From Bacteroidota bacterium (GTDB lineage: Bacteria; Bacteroidota; Bacteroidia; Chitinophagales; Chitinophagaceae): DNA of 64,000 nt. The translations under genes and the position numbers were made by a program. The stretch covers positions 395,173 through 459,172 of the forward strand of contig JADJSG010000005.1 of the NCBI GenBank assembly GCA_016711825.1, in the 5' to 3' direction. Positions 20,571-29,647 of the stretch are shown here, one piece after another. The notes beneath the pieces are model-generated. The model worked only from the letters and a program-made list of their open reading frames with translations. It was not told where the DNA came from and ran no database searches. Positions within the stretch are counted from its first letter, which is position 1. Every line of letters begins with the position of its first letter.

Positions 20571-22031
20571 ATGAAAGCACGATTTTTGTCAACCTATTTA
20601 AATGTACTTATAATTTTTTTGGTTGCCTTAGTCACTGCCATCGTTTTTTCGCATACCGCATTACTGAGTGGTAATATGGAAGCCATGCATATGGATGCGC
20701 AAGTTTATATTCATACTGCTCATCAACTTTTACAAGGAAAAATACTTTATCGTGATGTGTTTGACCACAAAGGACCATTCATGTATATCATTGAATGTAT
20801 CGGTGTGTTTTTTAGTGGCAAGCAGTATGTTGGATTATGGTTTACACAATGGATATGGCTTGTATTAGGCTTGAGTCCATTATTTATTTTTTGGGCCAGA
20901 AAGCATTCCCTTTTATTATCGATGACCGCTTTGTTTTTTTTGGGTGCATGGATATACAGTTTCAAAACCATTGGTGATAACCTCCCTGAAATATATGCCA
21001 TCAGCTTCATTGCCTGGATTTATTATTTATGTTTACGAATGGTTGAAAACAGCCTTTTACATCGTTGGTATGCAGCCTTATTAGGGATGAGTGCCATGGG
21101 ACTTTTTTTAACCAAACCCAATTTGATAGTATTGGTCATACCTTGTTGTGTATGGTTTTTATGGACACATTTTCAAACCAATTCAAGTATTGAAAAACGC
21201 AATCATTTGCTATTCATATTAGGGTATATATTGCTTGGCGTTGTTGTGGTGCTTTTACCTATCCTTGGCTATTTTGCTTATCATCAAGCCTTATCAGATG
21301 CTTTTTTCGCATATTGGACATTTAATTTTTCCTATATATCTGCTCAGTCACTTTCAATGTATGAAAGCTTTTCGCAAGTTTTTTTGCAAGCTCCTCTGTT
21401 TATGTTGATATTTGTGGTAGTCGCCTTATTGATCAAAGGGATACTTGATAAAGGTCAACGACCTTTTTTTGCAATGATTGTAGCTACGCTAATCATTTCA
21501 ATGTTCATATTAATTGCATTGCCTGGCAGAGGTAAAGATTCGTTGCATTATGCCATTCCTATGGCCCCAATTATTGGCTGGACCATCATGTATATCGGAC
21601 AGGAATTTCAATCCTTTCAACGGGTATTTCTTCTTTTAATGGGACTTTATTTTTTCAAACCACCTTTAATACATAGTATAACTGCTACACCTCATCAAGT
21701 AGATAGGAAAGAAGATATTGAATGGTTAGCTACACACAAAAGAGCAGGAGAAACATTATGCATTTTCGGCAATCGCTCGGCGGTTTATGAACAAACCCAA
21801 TTGACATGCAATACCCGTTTCTTTTATACCTACCCCTTGATGCAAGATTGCAACAGTAGCATCAGTCAACAATTTATAACACAGTTTGTTTCAAACAAAG
21901 CCACCTGGGTTTGGGTTGAAACAAAGTATGTATTTGACACTTGTATCACCCAACTGTTACAAAATTATGAAAGGGTCTATGCAAACCCAGAAACACAAAT
22001 CTATCATTTGAAAACTGTTACGGCCAATTAA
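20571..22031 (+). CDS. Polytopic membrane protein, ArnT/PMT-like glycosyltransferase (GT-C fold)
   Basis: A 486-residue membrane protein with about ten hydrophobic helices. The first periplasmic loop has MHMDAQVYIHTAHQLL and then YRDVFDHKGPFMYII. This acidic pattern (D at the start of the loop, DHKGP) is typical of GT-C enzymes of the ArnT/PMT type, which use polyprenyl-phosphate sugars. The C-terminal 90 residues are soluble. It starts 9 bp after deoC and overlaps the convergent OsmC gene by 14 bp at the tail. Donor and acceptor are unknown. Confidence 0.7.
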   Translation: MKARFLSTYLNVLIIFLVALVTAIVFSHTALLSGNMEAMHMDAQVYIHTAHQLLQGKILYRDVFDHKGPFMYIIECIGVFFSGKQYVGLWFTQWIWLVLGLSPLFIFWARKHSLLLSMTALFFLGAWIYSFKTIGDNLPEIYAISFIAWIYYLCLRMVENSLLHRWYAALLGMSAMGLFLTKPNLIVLVIPCCVWFLWTHFQTNSSIEKRNHLLFILGYILLGVVVVLLPILGYFAYHQALSDAFFAYWTFNFSYISAQSLSMYESFSQVFLQAPLFMLIFVVVALLIKGILDKGQRPFFAMIVATLIISMFILIALPGRGKDSLHYAIPMAPIIGWTIMYIGQEFQSFQRVFLLLMGLYFFKPPLIHSITATPHQVDRKEDIEWLATHKRAGETLCIFGNRSAVYEQTQLTCNTRFFYTYPLMQDCNSSISQQFITQFVSNKATWVWVETKYVFDTCITQLLQNYERVYANPETQIYHLKTVTAN

Positions 22032-22428
22032 AGGTCACTGTTTTTTGTACGTTTTCGTTTAAACTCAAATAAACAGGACAAGTCAAAGCGGCTCGTTCTA
22101 ATATCTTTTTTTCTTTATCGGTGTATGTCTTTGTGGAAGGGAAATGAATATCCACTTTTATTTCACCAATACGTCTTAATGGGTCGGCCACCATTATTTT
22201 TTCGATATCTATGCTTGTTTCTACAATATCCATCGAATGTGTATTGGCCGCAATGCCCATAATACTAAGCATACATGAACCTAATGCGGTGGCTACCAAA
22301 TCTGTTGGGCTAAAACGCTCCCCTTTCCCCTGATTGTCTTTAGGGGCATCTGTATCAATAATAGTTTGACTTTGAAGATGGGTAGCCTGGGTGCGTAAAT
22401 CGCCGAGATATATAATTTGTGCGGTCAT
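22018..22428 (-). CDS. OsmC family peroxiredoxin-like protein
   Basis: This is a 136-residue OsmC/Ohr-fold protein, expected to reduce organic hydroperoxides with two cysteines. C52 lies in ATALGSCMLSIMGI and C117 in LTCPVYLSL, the two expected positions, and the protein ends in the family-like VQKTVTFNW. It converges on the membrane glycosyltransferase gene, overlapping it by 14 bp. The sub-group (OsmC, Ohr or YhfA-like) is uncertain; the sequence is closest in style to YhfA/OsmC-like proteins of Bacteroidota. Confidence 0.9.
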   Translation of the reverse strand: MTAQIIYLGDLRTQATHLQSQTIIDTDAPKDNQGKGERFSPTDLVATALGSCMLSIMGIAANTHSMDIVETSIDIEKIMVADPLRRIGEIKVDIHFPSTKTYTDKEKKILERAALTCPVYLSLNENVQKTVTFNWP

Positions 22429-22470
22429 TATCAGGAGTTTTTCGTAAATTTACATTAGTTTTGGTATCTA

Positions 22471-23571
22471 GTGAAAAAGTTTATTAGCATATTATTCATT
22501 GGTTTGTTTTTTATGACAAACAGTTTTGCTCAAACGAATAAAGCAAAGGTAGACTCATTGCGTGCGGTGAATCAGGCACGTACCGACTCTGTAAAAGCAG
22601 TTAATCAATTAAAAAAAGACTCTATAGCAGCACTCCGTTTACAAAGAGAACAAGCAAGAAAAGAGGCTACAAAAAAGAAAAAAAACCAATCGAAAGATAA
22701 AGAAATTGAAATATTCTATCCTGAAGATCCTAAGGATTCACTAACCCTATTGCGAGAAGAAAAAAGAGATTCATTGAAAGCCGTTCGAGAAATTGAACTG
22801 GAAAAAAGGAAACGTGAATTGGCTGAGCAAAAAGCTACTATCATTGCCACCCGAAAAAAAATCATACCTCCTATTACACAAGAATTAGGTGTTGGGTTTA
22901 GGTTATGCAGCGATGGATGGTCATTGTTTGCCCAACGTGGATTTATTAATACGGATGCTGAAAAAGTACATACTTCATTTATTTGGATTGACCTATCAGA
23001 AAAAAGAAATCCAAAGGAAAGTAGAACCTTAAATGAAAATTTCAGTATTGTAAATCCAGACGAGTTAAAACCAGTTTCATACAAATACGGAAAGATTAAT
23101 AATTTTTATCAGTTTAAATTTGGCTATGGCAATTCGAAACCAATAACGGGTCGTCTTGACAAGAAAAGTGTAGTGATTAATTGGATATATGGCATTGGGT
23201 TGTCGATGGGAATTTTAAAACCTTATTACCTTGATTTACTGGTGCCTGAAGGCAATGTGTATGTTCGTAAATTTGATAAATACACAGAGGAAAATAAAAT
23301 CTACTTTCTTGATTTAAACAATCAGGGTACCATCGTTGGTGGTAGTAATTTTACAAAAGGAATTGGTGAAATAAAAATCAAACCAGGATTGGCATTCCGT
23401 TCCGGTTTTTACTTCGATTATTCTGCTTCGCGCAAATCGTTTTTAGGGGTTGAAATTGGTGCAAGTGCAGAGTTTTATACCAAGCAAATTCCCATCATGA
23501 TCAACACTAAAAATACTGCTTACTTCTTTAATATTTATGCTGATTTCCGTTTCGGAAAACGTTGGGAATAA
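22471..23571 (+). CDS. Secreted protein with coiled-coil N-terminus and likely outer-membrane beta-barrel
   Basis: I do not recognise a named family. From a GTG start, MKKFISILFIGLFFMTNSFAQ is a clear signal peptide. Residues 22-130 are highly charged and probably coiled-coil, with repeated DSLRAVNQ, DSVKAVNQ and DSIAAL units and a lysine cluster. The last 230 residues alternate hydrophobic and polar positions and end in FFNIYADFRFGKRWE, as in small beta-barrel proteins. A TAGTTTTG box (22456-22463) lies 7 bases before the GTG. It is divergent from the OsmC gene. An envelope role is inference. Confidence 0.65.
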   Translation: MKKFISILFIGLFFMTNSFAQTNKAKVDSLRAVNQARTDSVKAVNQLKKDSIAALRLQREQARKEATKKKKNQSKDKEIEIFYPEDPKDSLTLLREEKRDSLKAVREIELEKRKRELAEQKATIIATRKKIIPPITQELGVGFRLCSDGWSLFAQRGFINTDAEKVHTSFIWIDLSEKRNPKESRTLNENFSIVNPDELKPVSYKYGKINNFYQFKFGYGNSKPITGRLDKKSVVINWIYGIGLSMGILKPYYLDLLVPEGNVYVRKFDKYTEENKIYFLDLNNQGTIVGGSNFTKGIGEIKIKPGLAFRSGFYFDYSASRKSFLGVEIGASAEFYTKQIPIMINTKNTAYFFNIYADFRFGKRWE

Positions 23572-23772
23572 TTCAACCCATGATAGTTTTTGCATTTCAT
23601 TGATGGCATGAAAAATTTGATTTCAAGGCTTATCGTTTTGAGGACAGAATCAGTGCCCAAAAAAAAGTACAGCAAAACACATATACATATTCAAAAAAAA
23701 TCTTAACTGTTGAGCATTTAATACCAACGATGTATTAAAACCAGATTTTGTATTGTGTTGGGTTCTTTAATT

Positions 23773-24186
23773 TCAGAATATTTGTTGCGCAATCAGTATC
23801 CAGATAATTATTGACATGATTGACAATACAATTCTTTGTCTTATTTTTCGTTTGTAATTGTATTTATTCAAGTACCAGTAAGGTGCTAATAAATTTCCTG
23901 GAATAATAGCAGTAATAGGAAAGAAGAGAAGAAGTAGTAGGGCATCGATGAGTTCATAATTTTTTGTTTTATTCTGTTCTCTTTCATCCTCCATTTTCGC
24001 TTCATAGTTTGAGATCGTTGTCTGATTCTTTTTGACTCTTTGTGTAATGTCAAATTCACTATAATTTCTTGCTAATAATTCTGCAAAAGCTTCATCTCTG
24101 GCTTGCTGCGTCCACTTCTTAAGGTTGCTAACCATATTAAACAATTCTTTATCACTTCTATTATTTACCGGAGGATTAAGTTTCAT
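23773..24186 (-). CDS. Small membrane protein of unknown function
   Basis: A 137-residue protein. The N-terminal 85 residues are soluble and helical (LKKWTQQARDEAFAELLARN; then a charged stretch ending in EREQNKTKNYE). Two hydrophobic segments follow (LIDALLLLLFFPITAII and VLSIMSIIIWILIAQQ). No family is recognised. It lies alone between two unrelated genes with about 200 bp of empty DNA downstream. The coding pattern and start ATG look real but give no function. Confidence 0.6.
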   Translation of the reverse strand: MKLNPPVNNRSDKELFNMVSNLKKWTQQARDEAFAELLARNYSEFDITQRVKKNQTTISNYEAKMEDEREQNKTKNYELIDALLLLLFFPITAIIPGNLLAPYWYLNKYNYKRKIRQRIVLSIMSIIIWILIAQQIF

Positions 24187-24314
24187 TATGTTTTGCTTAT
24201 TATACCGATATTTTTTAGACTATCTTATAAATAAATCTGGGTTTAACCAAAATAAGATTTATGAACTATGGGTATATTGTATAAATCAAATAGGGATAAT
24301 ATTCCACAGCAGTA

Positions 24315-24620
24315 TTATTGATTCAATGCAACCCAGGCTATAATACCCCCTTCAAGATTTTTTGTATTTATAAAACCAAGTTGTTCAAGCATCATGCATG
24401 CATTGAGACTGCGTACTCCACTGCGACAATGTACTATCACTTCTTTGTCTTTCCAATCTTCAATGTCATCAATCTGTCCACTCAGCACCTGACCCAATGG
24501 AATGAGTTTAGCACCCATATTGACTTCTGCATATTCTGAGGGTTCTCTTACATCTAAAATATACAAGGTTTCATTGGCATCCTTTCTTTGTTTTAATTCT
24601 TGTACGGTAATGTTATGCAT
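24315..24620 (-). CDS. Rhodanese-like domain protein
   Basis: A single-domain cytoplasmic rhodanese of 101 residues that could carry persulfide sulfur on C65 (HCRSGVRS active loop). The N-terminal ILDVREPSEY and the CH2-like stretch are family-typical. It is the last gene of a run on the minus strand (ddl, PASTA protein, T9SS protein, rhodanese) and starts 1 bp after the T9SS gene ends. The sulfur donor and acceptor are unknown. Confidence 0.9.
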   Translation of the reverse strand: MHNITVQELKQRKDANETLYILDVREPSEYAEVNMGAKLIPLGQVLSGQIDDIEDWKDKEVIVHCRSGVRSLNACMMLEQLGFINTKNLEGGIIAWVALNQ

Positions 24621-24621
24621 C

Positions 24622-26454
24622 TTATTTTTTAATAATTTTATGCGAAATATAATGATCTTTATCGTCTTTCAACACCAATATATACATACCTGTCTTCAAC
24701 GATTGTAATGAAAATTGCTGTTGACCTTTTGCAATGGTTTGTATTAAAGTTCCATTCATATCAAATAATAATCCCTGTACAGGATATTGGCTTTTGATAT
24801 AAACAATATCTTGTGTAGGATTCGGATATATTGCTATTGAAGTCAAATCATTTTGTGGTGATGATAACCCGGTAGGGGTAAATGCTTGCCCAACAATGGG
24901 ACGCATCATAATACTGCCCTGTACCCCAGAACCTAGCCATGTACCATCTACATTATAATATAAGTGTTGAATATTGGTATTGTTATTGACGTCTAAACCA
25001 TAATAAATACTATCGCTACCAAAATTGGCAGGCTGTGTAATACCAATATAATATTTACCTGCATCTAATACTACGGGCACATCAAAACCATAACTACTAA
25101 ATCCGTTAATACTTGGTTCGTATTGCACCTTATATAAATCTTGCTGATATAAAATGGTATCGCTATTACCAGCCCCTTTTAGTTTTTTATATAAGGCTAT
25201 GGAAAAAAACTTTCCTGCGGCTGTAGGCAATTGAGATCCAAAATGCACCATCAATCCTCGCACAGTGTCTGCTTGATTTAAAGTAAATGCTAAAGCTGTT
25301 TTTGAAGGAAAGTTGACTGCAGGAAGTAAGAAATATGATTTCTCAGCACTGCCATCATCATACGCAAAATAATTATCAAACATCGCATCTTTTACAATGG
25401 TATCGTTGATTTTTCGGTCGCTGCCATTGATACTATTGATAAAATATTGGTTACGAATCACCACTTTGCTATAGTTATTGGGTGCGGTATAAGATATTGT
25501 ATAAGAAGGTATCGATTGGTTGATGCTTGCTTTGGCCCCAATGTTCACAGCAGGTAACAGTGCGTTACTGATTGGGGTTGCCGAAAACAGTTCAGTAGCT
25601 CTGTGGTTGACAGATATTGACTGACTGCTATTATACATATTTCTCAATTGTACTAATTGTGTACCAGATAATTCATTGGCTTGGTTTACCACAAAGTGCC
25701 TATAAGGCATAGAAGAGTAATTACTCAAAATGCTACTGGGTTCTTCGGTGAAACCAACATCATTCATTATGCTATCAGCATTATTTCTGTTGACATCTAT
25801 TTTGATATAATCAATATTCCAAATATCATCGTTTGTATTGAGGGATGCTACATTTACAAAACGAAATTGAAAATCGTTGTGTAAAAACTGGGCATCGGTG
25901 ATGGGTATCAATCGTATTTGAAAAGCTTGTAAAGGGGTGCCTCTCGTTTCCCACATACGTACCCATTGATTGCTATTGTTTTTAAAATATAAAAACAAAC
26001 TGTCTCCATTTTCGGGGGCAAAACCCAGGCCCTGGGGTTGGTAATAAAAACTACAATAAATATTATCTGCAGGGGTATACGTGGCTAGGTTGATAGATGT
26101 AGAAGTCAGGCTATCTGCATTGCCAGAAGTAAATGGGCTCACAAAGTAAGGACGTCCTATTTCATTGAGACCATCAAGGGTAGCCACTCCTCTATTGATA
26201 GGTAAAAAACCAAAAGTATTGTTGATAAAGGCTTGTTGGTCGGTCCATTTTGTTGGATCAGGATAAGGTCCTTCGTAAGCAAAATCTTCAATAAAAGGTA
26301 ATCCAACCCGTGTTTTTTTGACAGGAGAACCTTGATTTTGGGAAACATGTAATACGGGGTTGCCTTGCAAAGGAACTACCTGCTCTTGCGCCCACAACTG
26401 AGGAGCAAATAACAATGCCAAAACGATTAATATGTTATGTTTATTAGGTTTCAA
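24622..26454 (-). CDS. Secreted T9SS type A sorting domain protein
   Basis: A 610-residue exported protein of unknown function. The start is TTG at 26454, directly after the TAA of the upstream PASTA gene, so translation is probably coupled; the signal peptide ends at APQLWAQ. The body is beta-rich, with a jelly-roll-like N-terminal half (FIEDFAYEGPYPDPTKWTDQ) common in T9SS cargo. The last 80 residues are a T9SS type A domain (IYPNPTQDIVYIKS, then GMYILVLKD). Rhodanese and PASTA genes flank it without an obvious functional link. Confidence 0.85.
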   Translation of the reverse strand: MKPNKHNILIVLALLFAPQLWAQEQVVPLQGNPVLHVSQNQGSPVKKTRVGLPFIEDFAYEGPYPDPTKWTDQQAFINNTFGFLPINRGVATLDGLNEIGRPYFVSPFTSGNADSLTSTSINLATYTPADNIYCSFYYQPQGLGFAPENGDSLFLYFKNNSNQWVRMWETRGTPLQAFQIRLIPITDAQFLHNDFQFRFVNVASLNTNDDIWNIDYIKIDVNRNNADSIMNDVGFTEEPSSILSNYSSMPYRHFVVNQANELSGTQLVQLRNMYNSSQSISVNHRATELFSATPISNALLPAVNIGAKASINQSIPSYTISYTAPNNYSKVVIRNQYFINSINGSDRKINDTIVKDAMFDNYFAYDDGSAEKSYFLLPAVNFPSKTALAFTLNQADTVRGLMVHFGSQLPTAAGKFFSIALYKKLKGAGNSDTILYQQDLYKVQYEPSINGFSSYGFDVPVVLDAGKYYIGITQPANFGSDSIYYGLDVNNNTNIQHLYYNVDGTWLGSGVQGSIMMRPIVGQAFTPTGLSSPQNDLTSIAIYPNPTQDIVYIKSQYPVQGLLFDMNGTLIQTIAKGQQQFSLQSLKTGMYILVLKDDKDHYISHKIIKK

Positions 26455-27459
26455 TTATTCAAATTCAGTTTCGGTATCACTTGTTGTTTTCTTTATAGGT
26501 TCCTGATTTTTATCAGGGGATTTTTTGCTGGGATTTGCGGGGTTGGTAGATTTGGTTGGAATTTGGGTAGTGCCTATCTTTTCATTTTTGTTCATTTGGG
26601 CTTTTTTAATAGAATCGGCCCTCAATATATTATTTGTTGAATCGATGGCTTCATTGTATTCACCCAATAACTTTTTCGATCCCGGTTGATTTTTCAATAA
26701 TAATTGTTGTGGGGGACTTTGCATCACCCTGATATCGAGCAAATCGCCTTTAGGTATTTTGTTGATGAAGTCTAATTCATTCAATGCCTCTGGTTGTTGC
26801 ATAAACACCACTGCCGTGGCGCTATCTTCTATCACACCTTCCCACATCACATTGGAGGTGAGTTCTAATGATTTAATCAGATTTTGTGCTTCATTCCAAC
26901 TCATGCCAATCAAATTAGGAACATCTACCTCACCATACAAACCTTCACCTACAACCAAACTAATTTTACTACCCAATGGCACTAAGGTTCCTGCAGCAAT
27001 TGGTTTGCCTTTGTACCATTGTTCTAAAATGGATCCAGCTGCTACATCAGGACGATAAATGGTATCGCCCATCACCAATCGGTAACTTTGCATCTCGAGC
27101 ATCGCATTGCGAAACGACATATTTACCAGGTTAGGCATTTTGATAGAAGGAGGTGTTTTACGATTGATTGTTAAAAAAATGGTACGTCCTATTTTTACGG
27201 TGGCTCCTTGTTCAGGCTCTTGAAACAACACTTCCAACGGATTTTTATATGACACAAAAGTTGAATCTATTTGCACTTTAAAACCTTGACGTTCTAATGT
27301 TTTGACAGCTTCTTTCATATTTTTACCCACCAATTTTGGCACCGTGGTTTGTTTACCATGATTGGTTAGCCAGTCGAGGGAGTTAAAAAATAGAAATAAT
27401 AAACCTGCTACTAAACAGATTACCAGAAAAACATTAAATAAAAATGAGCGTTTAAGCAC
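26455..27459 (-). CDS. PASTA-domain membrane protein
   Basis: A 334-residue protein with one N-terminal transmembrane helix (FLVICLVAGLLFLFF) followed by three PASTA modules at about 38-105, 106-172 and 173-245 (VPKLVGKNMKEAVKTLE, MPNLVNMSFRNAM, VPNLIGMSWNEAQ). The tail is polar and Lys/Pro-rich. PASTA modules are known to bind peptidoglycan or muropeptides in other bacteria. Here there is no kinase domain, so a periplasmic cell-wall-sensing or scaffolding role is inference. It follows ddl, a peptidoglycan precursor gene, by 75 bp, which fits a wall role. Confidence 0.9.
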   Translation of the reverse strand: MLKRSFLFNVFLVICLVAGLLFLFFNSLDWLTNHGKQTTVPKLVGKNMKEAVKTLERQGFKVQIDSTFVSYKNPLEVLFQEPEQGATVKIGRTIFLTINRKTPPSIKMPNLVNMSFRNAMLEMQSYRLVMGDTIYRPDVAAGSILEQWYKGKPIAAGTLVPLGSKISLVVGEGLYGEVDVPNLIGMSWNEAQNLIKSLELTSNVMWEGVIEDSATAVVFMQQPEALNELDFINKIPKGDLLDIRVMQSPPQQLLLKNQPGSKKLLGEYNEAIDSTNNILRADSIKKAQMNKNEKIGTTQIPTKSTNPANPSKKSPDKNQEPIKKTTSDTETEFE

Positions 27460-27534
27460 TTGATGATTTTAAAAGAAGGTAAAAATAAGGTTTTTAAGCT
27501 CTTAAAAAAGGGTATTTATAAAAAAATTAACCCA

Positions 27535-28524
27535 TTATTGTCTAAACGATTCTTCAATCAGGGTTCCATAAAATTCAATCAGGGTTTTTCCAGTTGCTCT
27601 TACCTGCTGGGGTACTATGCTATTTTCGCTTTGTCCGGGTATGGTATTGATTTCAAGAAAGTATAATTTACCCGTATTTTCTTCTAATATAAAATCAACC
27701 CGGCAGATGCCTTTGCAATTGAGTAAGTCGTATATTTTTTTTGCTGTTTCGGCTATATTATTGGCAACAGGCTCATCTACTAAAGCAGGGGTTACTTCAT
27801 TGGTCATGCCTGGTGTATATTTAGCCTCATAATCAAAAAACTCTTTGGTGCTGATAATTTCTGTGACTGGCAAGGCTGTTAATTCACCCTGAACACGATA
27901 CACACCAATACTAAATTCTCGTCCTTTTACAAACTCTTCTACCATGGCTTGCGATTCGATGGCATATACTGCATCAAGGGCTGGCTGAAGGTCTTCGGGG
28001 GTTTTTACTTTTGTTGTTGCCAAGCTCGACCCTCCTTCAGGGGGCTTTACAAAAACAGGCAAGCTTACTTGTTTTAATATTTCTTCTACGGGTAGGCTTC
28101 GGTTTTTAAACAAATGAATCGATTTAGATACATGTACTACACCACTTTGGGCTACTACCCGATTGCAAAATATTTTATTGAAAGTAAGGCCAGCTACTAT
28201 GGCGCCACAGGAGGTAAAAGGAATACCAAGCATTTCAAGATAACCCTGAAACTTACCATCTTCACCCGGAGTACCATGCACTGCAATAAACACGGTATCA
28301 AATATGATTTTTGTCCCTTCCAAGCTTAATGAAAAATCTCTTCTATCTACTTCTGTTTCAGTACCATCTGCAGCGGTGTATTTCCAGTTTTTTTTATCTA
28401 ATATTATTTTGTACACATTGTAAAGTGCTTTATCAATGTTGTTTTCGATGGTAATGGCTGTTTTGATTGATATTGCATATTCGCCTGAATATCCGCCTGC
28501 AACCAGGGCTATGTTTTTTTTCAT
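27535..28524 (-). CDS. ddl: D-alanine--D-alanine ligase
   Basis: This ATP-grasp ligase joins two D-alanines for the peptidoglycan stem peptide. It has 329 residues. Visible landmarks are VAGGYSGEYAIS at the N-terminus, HGTPGEDGKFQGYLEMLGIPFTS, the ATP-binding FVKPPEGGSS, and the metal-binding DFILEENTGKLYFLEINTIPG with TPGMT and SENS near the active site. It is the first gene of the ddl-PASTA-T9SS-rhodanese run. A TAnnTTTG box lies 21 bp upstream of the ATG. Confidence 0.97.
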   Translation of the reverse strand: MKKNIALVAGGYSGEYAISIKTAITIENNIDKALYNVYKIILDKKNWKYTAADGTETEVDRRDFSLSLEGTKIIFDTVFIAVHGTPGEDGKFQGYLEMLGIPFTSCGAIVAGLTFNKIFCNRVVAQSGVVHVSKSIHLFKNRSLPVEEILKQVSLPVFVKPPEGGSSLATTKVKTPEDLQPALDAVYAIESQAMVEEFVKGREFSIGVYRVQGELTALPVTEIISTKEFFDYEAKYTPGMTNEVTPALVDEPVANNIAETAKKIYDLLNCKGICRVDFILEENTGKLYFLEINTIPGQSENSIVPQQVRATGKTLIEFYGTLIEESFRQ

Positions 28525-28545
28525 TTTTTATTTAAAAGTATAGGG

Positions 28546-28553
28546 CAAAGCTA
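28546..28553 (-). promoter_or_regulatory. Candidate -7 box for the ddl operon
   Basis: TAGCTTTG on the minus strand matches TAnnTTTG and lies 21 bp before the ddl ATG. No clear -33 box is seen. Confidence 0.4.
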
Positions 28554-28800
28554 CTAAAACGCTTTCTTATTTTTATAGATAGCAGTTCATAAAGGTTTGA
28601 TAAAAAAATGAATATACCAACTATCTATTAGAGTCAGACCAAATATTCTATTCCTTTGTTTTTGTTTTATAAATCTTAGCGAGGCAAAAGTCCATTGAAA
28701 TAAAGTTTAATATGATTAAACATAACGACTATTTATATGTACAAGATTTCCCTTTGGTGAAGCTAATTCATTATTTTATCTGGCAATTCAGCAATTATAT

Positions 28801-28808
28801 TACTTTTG
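28801..28808 (+). promoter_or_regulatory. Candidate -7 box for the gene at 28825
   Basis: TACTTTTG matches TAnnTTTG, 16 bp before the ATG. A weak TTTA lies about 22 bp upstream. Confidence 0.35.
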
Positions 28809-28824
28809 ACGATTCTACAAACGC

Positions 28825-29640
28825 ATGAAATCAATTTTATATTTACTACTCATTTTATTGCCTATCTCCCTTTTTGCTGATAAAAAAACAAGTAAAAAAA
28901 AACAAGTGCTCAACGTCTTTACATCATGGGGATACAATAGGGCATTTTATACCAAATCGGCGATTCATTTCAAAGGGGATGAGTATCATTTTACCTTAAA
29001 AAAAACCATTGCAAAAGATCGTCAAACCCCTATTTCTGCGAGTCATTATTTAAACATATCCAATCTTACCATTCCTCAATATAATTTCAGTGTAGGAGTG
29101 CAATTACCCAAAAATATCACTGTCACTATTGGTCAAGATCATATGAAATATGTTGTGGAACAATATTCTATTGCTACGCTTGATGGATATACCCATTTAC
29201 ATGATGAATTTGAAGGCGATTATCATAACCAAGAAATCGTGCTTACTCCCGATTTTTTACAATTTGAACATACCGATGGGCTTAATTATGTACATGCCAC
29301 GGTGAATAAACAGAAGCGCATTTTAACAAGTAAAAATAAAAATCAGCATCTTCAGGTGATGTTAGGCATCCATGGTGGATTGTTGATACCCCGATCTAAT
29401 GTGACCTTAATGCATTTTGAACGAAACGATAAATTTCACTTAGCTGGGTATGGTGTCGGTGTCAATATGGGGATTTGTGCCACATTTTTAAAATACTGCT
29501 TTTTCAGATTAGATCATAAAACGGGTTTTATCAATATGCCCAATATACTCACCCGCGGAATACAATACAAAGACAGGGCTCAACAACATTTTGGGTTTAT
29601 AGAGTTCTTTTACTCATTTGGGGTTCAGTATCCGTTATAG
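28825..29640 (+). CDS. Secreted protein of unknown function, possible small outer-membrane barrel
   Basis: A 271-residue protein with a signal peptide (MKSILYLLLILLPISLFA) followed by a lysine-rich stretch. The rest is beta-rich, with aromatic residues alternating (YHFTLKKTI, YNFSVGVQLP, VTIGQDHMKYVVEQYS). It ends FGFIEFFYSFGVQYPL, similar to barrel-closing strands. Similar proteins of this size are common in Bacteroidota but have no named function I can recall. It converges on a T9SS gene with a 7-bp gap. Confidence 0.65.
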   Translation: MKSILYLLLILLPISLFADKKTSKKKQVLNVFTSWGYNRAFYTKSAIHFKGDEYHFTLKKTIAKDRQTPISASHYLNISNLTIPQYNFSVGVQLPKNITVTIGQDHMKYVVEQYSIATLDGYTHLHDEFEGDYHNQEIVLTPDFLQFEHTDGLNYVHATVNKQKRILTSKNKNQHLQVMLGIHGGLLIPRSNVTLMHFERNDKFHLAGYGVGVNMGICATFLKYCFFRLDHKTGFINMPNILTRGIQYKDRAQQHFGFIEFFYSFGVQYPL

Positions 29641-29647
29641 TTATGGC

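Larger units (their letters stand above)
28525..28824. other. Divergent intergenic region
   Basis: About 300 bp between ddl (left) and a secreted-protein gene (right). It carries candidate -7 boxes for both genes; the middle shows nothing else I can name. Confidence 0.5.

Noticed and set aside
28114..28329. Plus-strand frame opposite ddl
   Set aside because: It is antisense to an intact conserved gene and shows no features of its own.
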